A stretch of 64,000 nucleotides of DNA from UBA1952 sp965246765 (GTDB lineage: Bacteria > Bacteroidota > Bacteroidia > Chitinophagales > Chitinophagaceae). Under the pieces are notes generated by a model that did not search any database, was not told where the DNA came from, and saw only the letters and a list, made by a program, of their open reading frames with translations. The stretch is from positions 372,001 to 436,000 of the forward strand of contig CBDFFJ010000004.1 of the NCBI GenBank assembly GCA_965246765.1, written 5' to 3'. Each line of letters opens with the position of its first letter. Within the stretch, counting starts at the first letter, position 1. Positions 60,210 to 64,000 of the stretch are shown piece after piece. The translations under genes and the position numbers were made by a program.

Positions 60210-60848
60210 TTAAATCATCTTGTGGTCCTGTGCCCAGGTCATCAGGCCAAGGATATTGGAAGTGCCGGTTTTGTAAAGAATGTTCTTCCGATGGGTTTCT
60301 ACCGTTCTCACAGAGATGAACAGCTCACCGGAGATTTCTTTATTGGACAGGTTCTTTAGCAGCAGGCTAATGACTTGCTTTTCGCGCGGCGTAATGCCGG
60401 TGTCCCTGACGGTTTGCTGCGCCCGCTTGTAACGAAGACGTTCCGCTTGTATAGATGCGTCAAAGTAAGTGCCGCCATGATGAACGGTCTCTATAGCCGT
60501 CACCAGCTCACTGATGCTGCATTGCTTCAGCAGGTAACCGTCAATAAACGGAATCAGGCTTTCTACCTGCTCGCCCGCTCCGTTCATACTGAGCGCAATG
60601 ATATGCACGCCGGGAAATGACATCTTTACCGCTTGTGCCAGCTGTATTCCATCCATTTCCGGCATCATCACGTCGGTAATGAGCACGTCAGGCTTCTTTG
60701 CGGCGATGAATCTGAGCATTACTGCGCCTGTAGTAGCGGCGGCAACAATATTAATATGCCGGAAATTGCTCAGCGCCGCGGATAATCCGTCAATCACAAT
60801 CTGGTGATCGTCGGTGATGGCAACTTTGATTTCAGGCAACTTTTTCAT
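60210..60848 (-). CDS. NarL/LuxR-family response regulator
   Basis: A 212-residue response regulator. The receiver domain (about 7-120) has the acidic pair TDD, the phospho-accepting Asp59 in LITDVMMPE, and the conserved Lys in YLLKQ. The LuxR-type helix-turn-helix (about 150-205) shows ITPREKQVISLLLKNLSNKEISGELFISVRTVETHRKNI. It overlaps the end of the sensor kinase gene by 17 bases and is its cognate regulator. It is the best candidate for binding the 7-2-7 sites upstream of the island genes on the other strand. Confidence 0.95.
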   Translation of the reverse strand: MKKLPEIKVAITDDHQIVIDGLSAALSNFRHINIVAAATTGAVMLRFIAAKKPDVLITDVMMPEMDGIQLAQAVKMSFPGVHIIALSMNGAGEQVESLIPFIDGYLLKQCSISELVTAIETVHHGGTYFDASIQAERLRYKRAQQTVRDTGITPREKQVISLLLKNLSNKEISGELFISVRTVETHRKNILYKTGTSNILGLMTWAQDHKMI

Positions 60849-62712
60849 GCGTCAGCGGAATATAAATGGCTACGACCGTTCCATGCCCGCTTCCGGTCAC
60901 GCTGTTCCACTCTACAGTGCCGTGAAGGTAGCGCACCCGGGACCGTATGTTTTGCATACCGATACCTGCATCGCGGGCGGCGTCCTCATTAAAGCCGATA
61001 CCGTTATCCTCAATCATTACCGCAAGCTCGTCGTCGTCTTTGCTGAGTGTCAGGTATAGCTCGCTGGCTTTTGAGTGACGCACTACGTTGGTTACGCATT
61101 CCTGTATCACGCGGTATAAAATCAACTCTGCAGCCTTGTCTGTACCGGCATCATAGCTATCGGCAGACAGGTAAGTATGAAGCCCTCCGTTGTCACCGAT
61201 TCTGCTCACCATCTCCTGCAGGGCAGAGACCAGGCCCTTCTGGAGCAGCGTATTCGGCATCATAGCATGGCTGATTTGCCGTACCTCGCTGCAGCTGTCG
61301 CCCACAAGCTGCGTGGCGGTGTGCAGCAGGGCAACGTTTGCCTCGTCCAGGTGTCCAACTGCCGGTCTAATGGCCTGAAGGTTGAGCCATGCCGCTGTCA
61401 GCGTCTGGCCGATGCCGTCGTGCAGGTCGGCGGCTATCCGCCTGCGCTCGGCTTCTTCTGCAGATAGTATTTTGGCGGCAGATTGCTGATCGCGGGCTGC
61501 TAAGCTTTCCTGATACCTGCGCTCCTTGCGTTCTTTATTTTTCCGGTTGGCATAGTATATAGCGCCGAGCAAAAAGATGGTACTGACGCACACGAATACA
61601 ATCATCAGATTTTTTTGCCGGAGCTGTAGCGCCTGCACCCTTATCTGCTGCTCTTTGCGTTCGGTCTCGTAAACCGCCTTCCATTCTGCAACGGCTGCGT
61701 CTTTCTTCTGGCCCAGAATGCTGTCTTTGATAGCGAAATAGGTAGCCTTGGCTGCCAATGCCTGCTTGTAGTCGCCGGCGCTTTCAAACACCGCCGACAA
61801 AATCTTCCATCCTGCCATCGTGCCGTTGCGGTAGCCGCTGGCGTTGGCCAGCATAATGCCGTGGTTCAGATTCCGGAGCGCCTGACTTCGGTTTCCTTCT
61901 GCCTGCTCCAGCTCGCCGAGGCTCAGCCAGGTATCCGCCATTTGCTTGATGTCCCCGAATGCGGAATCCACGGCCAGTGACTGCCGGAAGTATTCCCTTG
62001 CACTGTCCGGATGTCCTGAATAGAAGTAGCAGTTTGCCTTATTGTCCAGAAAGGTGCTTTTTAAGGAGCTGGCTTTAATCTGCTGCGCTATCGCGAGTCC
62101 TTCTTCATCCAGCTTCAGGGCGCTGTCTATTTTGTTGTTCATGCCATACACGTTTGCAAGCGTGTGGAGCAGAATCAGGTAAGCGTGATGACTCGTATTG
62201 CTACCGGACAATCTGCGCGCGAGTTGGAGGTGCAGTATAGCCTGCGGCAAATCGCCTTGCAGCTGAAAGACCTGCGCGATATTGGCATGCACACCCGCTG
62301 CCGCCAGCGAGTCCGACAGCGCATAGCTCAGGCCTCTTGAAAAAGCTTCCAGCGCTTCCGGATACTCGCCCAGATTCTTAGCGGCATTACCCAGCCCCGC
62401 ATAGGCCCTGCACAGCAGCCGGGCATCACCCGACTTTTTTGCAGCCTCCAGCGCGTTGTTGTATTCCTTCCGGGATAGGTGATAGGCGCCTTTATGGTCA
62501 TGATAGATGCCCATGTAAATGCCCGCGAGTGCCTGCCTGCCCGATTCGTCGCCTCCCGATTGCTGTTTCAGTTGCGCGGCAGCAAGCTGAAGGGAGTCAA
62601 GCGGCGTGTCATTGTCCAGAAACGCATATGCAGGTCGCTCCTCTCGCCCCTGCCGGCAGCTTTCCAGCGAAACGAGCAGCAGCAACATGAATGGGAAGAC
62701 TCGCCAGAGCAT
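60832..62712 (-). CDS. Sensor histidine kinase with N-terminal TPR domain (NarX/LytS-like HisKA_3)
   Basis: A 626-residue protein. It has a signal/lipobox-like start (MLWRVFPFMLLLLVSLESC), then TPR repeats (about 60-350), one transmembrane segment (NLMIVFVCVSTIFLLGAIYY, about 388-407), a HisKA_3 dimerisation domain with the phospho-histidine in ADLHDGIGQTLTAAWL, and a HATPase domain with MIEDNGIGFNEDA and GIGMQNIRSRV. The TPR part would be periplasmic and could sense a protein or peptide. It partners with the NarL-type regulator, whose gene overlaps it. No 7-2-7 site is seen upstream. Confidence 0.9.
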   Translation of the reverse strand: MLWRVFPFMLLLLVSLESCRQGREERPAYAFLDNDTPLDSLQLAAAQLKQQSGGDESGRQALAGIYMGIYHDHKGAYHLSRKEYNNALEAAKKSGDARLLCRAYAGLGNAAKNLGEYPEALEAFSRGLSYALSDSLAAAGVHANIAQVFQLQGDLPQAILHLQLARRLSGSNTSHHAYLILLHTLANVYGMNNKIDSALKLDEEGLAIAQQIKASSLKSTFLDNKANCYFYSGHPDSAREYFRQSLAVDSAFGDIKQMADTWLSLGELEQAEGNRSQALRNLNHGIMLANASGYRNGTMAGWKILSAVFESAGDYKQALAAKATYFAIKDSILGQKKDAAVAEWKAVYETERKEQQIRVQALQLRQKNLMIVFVCVSTIFLLGAIYYANRKNKERKERRYQESLAARDQQSAAKILSAEEAERRRIAADLHDGIGQTLTAAWLNLQAIRPAVGHLDEANVALLHTATQLVGDSCSEVRQISHAMMPNTLLQKGLVSALQEMVSRIGDNGGLHTYLSADSYDAGTDKAAELILYRVIQECVTNVVRHSKASELYLTLSKDDDELAVMIEDNGIGFNEDAARDAGIGMQNIRSRVRYLHGTVEWNSVTGSGHGTVVAIYIPLTHEKVA

Positions 62713-62783
62713 AATACGGATAAGGGAGAAAGGGGAAAAGTCAGAGCAAATGAACAATCAGGCTGTCATGTAATGCACCACTC

Positions 62784-64000
62784 CTACCGCGCCACATATT
62801 TCCGGAAATACCCGCATTCCTTTATCACCTCCTGATAATACTTAGTGCCGCTAAATGGCTTCAACTGCGCGAACCAGTTTCGCTGAATCTGCGCGCTGAT
62901 CTTGTCAATATCTTCATCACGCAGGCCGTAGGCATAATCAGGGTTTGAAAACACCAGCTTCGTGTACCAGTTATTGCGCTCGCATTTCGCGAGCATATAC
63001 ACAGACTTCGCCCTTTGCTCGTCTGTAGCAGCCGCGGCCAACGCCATTTTGTAATAGTGCCCGGCGCGGCTATTGTCAAGCAGCATAACCTGGAATATAC
63101 TGTCAAGAGCGTCGGGACTACATCCGATTTCAATGATTCTGCTTTCTGAAAAATGGCGGGCGTTGCCGTAAAAGCTGAGGTTATAAAATGCGTTTCCAAG
63201 CAGCAAGGCATTGTTGTATATGTCCTGGGCGGCTGCTACCCTTCCCTCCATTTCCTGCAGCTTGTGGAGCAGATCAAGCTTGCTATACTTAACCTTTTGA
63301 GGAGCGGTATGATCGCAGTCGTGGCAGTCATTGATGCGGGCATTGAAGGGATTTCCGTAGAGTTTTGTCGTGTCGCCCGGCGCGTTGCTCATAAACTTAA
63401 CTGCACTTGCCAGATCATCCCGAAGTGTGGCTTTCACCGCCTTTAGCTCATCTATATCTCCGGAGCTCACAGTGGACAGCCTGCGGCAAAGATCATTGTA
63501 GGCAAGCCCGTCTTTCCGGTCAAGAAAGGCTTGTATGGCCTGCAGCTTCCCGTCATTGCCAAAGTAGCTCACCTTATGGACAAAGCATTCCGCCTTCCCG
63601 ATGTCTCCGGCTGCCTCATAATCTTTGGCGAGCACCTCGCGCGTCCAGGTAATTGCATGCTGATAGCGCAGCGACGCGGCAGCCTCATGCGGCAGCTTTA
63701 TAAAAAGCCATTGAAGCTCTGGCAGCAAGCGACGCTCATCATCAGCGCTGATACGCTTCAGTTCTCCCACGCTCGCCAGCAATTGGAGCAACCGTAACTG
63801 CTGATCTGCCAGCGGCCCGGAAGGCTTCAGTGCCGCCGCCTTCGCGTAATACGCATGCGCGGCAGTATAGGCTCCGTTCAGGAAGGCGATGTAGCCCGTG
63901 CTGACGGCCCATAAAAAGCCGTTCCGCACTTTGCCGGCGTCTGTTACTTCCATCGTCCAGTGGTACGCCTCCTTAATATCATTGGTATCCTGCCCGGACC
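62784..64000 (-). CDS. Large TPR-like protein, 5' end cut by window edge
   Basis: The frame is open to the window edge, with the last readable codons before an internal Met giving NDIKEAYHWT. At least 405 residues are visible, rich in helical Ala/Leu pairs. TPR-like repeats are visible, for example AYTAAHAYYAKAAALKPSGP and QDIYNNALLLGNAFYNLSFY. The end (KYYQEVIKECGYFRKYVAR) is a pattern I associate with long hypothetical proteins of Bacteroidota. The start is outside, so a signal peptide cannot be judged. Function unknown. It lies 71 bases upstream of the sensor kinase, in the same orientation. Confidence 0.7.
   Translation of the reverse strand, partial: SGQDTNDIKEAYHWTMEVTDAGKVRNGFLWAVSTGYIAFLNGAYTAAHAYYAKAAALKPSGPLADQQLRLLQLLASVGELKRISADDERRLLPELQWLFIKLPHEAAASLRYQHAITWTREVLAKDYEAAGDIGKAECFVHKVSYFGNDGKLQAIQAFLDRKDGLAYNDLCRRLSTVSSGDIDELKAVKATLRDDLASAVKFMSNAPGDTTKLYGNPFNARINDCHDCDHTAPQKVKYSKLDLLHKLQEMEGRVAAAQDIYNNALLLGNAFYNLSFYGNARHFSESRIIEIGCSPDALDSIFQVMLLDNSRAGHYYKMALAAAATDEQRAKSVYMLAKCERNNWYTKLVFSNPDYAYGLRDEDIDKISAQIQRNWFAQLKPFSGTKYYQEVIKECGYFRKYVAR

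Overview
The window is bacterial and points to the Bacteroidota, most likely a GC-rich member of the Chitinophagales. The evidence is a gldD-type gliding-motility lipoprotein, -7 promoter boxes of the TAnnTTTG/TAnnTTCG type instead of sigma70 boxes, many lipoprotein signal peptides, and a DUF3467 gene. The taxon is inferred from gene content and promoter style; no marker-gene tree was possible.

Layout. 1-9.9 kb is ordinary chromosomal housekeeping: a ROK-family kinase cut by the window edge, a cysteine desulfurase, ndk, a DHH phosphoesterase, a two-domain FKBP lipoprotein, a periplasmic-binding-like protein with guaA, DUF3467, gldD and a tRNA-Arg(CCU). 10-11.1 kb holds a secreted HExxH protein. 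11.75-17.3 kb is a complete imuA-imuB-dnaE2 mutagenic translesion cassette with a candidate operator just upstream. 17.4-18.3 kb contains two decayed genes (an Eco57I-like restriction-modification protein and a histidine kinase). 18.3-21.6 kb encodes a YdeI-like protein, a GNAT acetyltransferase and a flavin amine oxidase.

22.2-43.9 kb is a compact, same-strand extracellular contractile injection system (eCIS). In order it encodes a Pvc16-like cap/terminator, an unidentified 392-residue protein, one sheath, two tube proteins, a 52-residue DUF5908-like protein, a Pvc7-like tube/hub adaptor, a VgrG/Pvc8-like spike, PAAR tip, gp25-like wedge, two very large baseplate proteins (Pvc11- and Pvc12-like), tape-measure protein and AAA+ ATPase. 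Two putative cargo proteins follow. Both carry the eCIS-associated DUF4157 domain at the N-terminus and have different C-termini: one looks like an anthrax-lethal-factor-type zinc metalloprotease, the other is unrecognised with a glycine/alanine-rich hydrophobic stretch. I see no tail-fibre (Pvc13) gene, no lysis module and no immunity gene.

44.2-51.0 kb has a Cu+-type P1B ATPase divergent from an operon of porin, Rieske lipoprotein, imelysin lipoprotein and di-haem oxidoreductase, which looks like a metal-acquisition or redox module. 51.2-60.2 kb is an island of small exported proteins of unknown function (a paralogous family, a PorT-like barrel, a TPR protein, a MORN/zinc-finger protein and two genes broken by single-base frameshifts). 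It is followed by a convergent two-component system (TPR sensor kinase plus NarL/LuxR response regulator). Four promoters in this island carry a near-palindromic 7-2-7 site of the form TACCSTG-nn-CACGGTA. In three of them the site centre lies exactly 31.5 bp upstream of the -7 box, and in the fourth 30.5 bp. I infer that the neighbouring NarL-type regulator controls the whole island. A TPR-like gene runs off the right edge.
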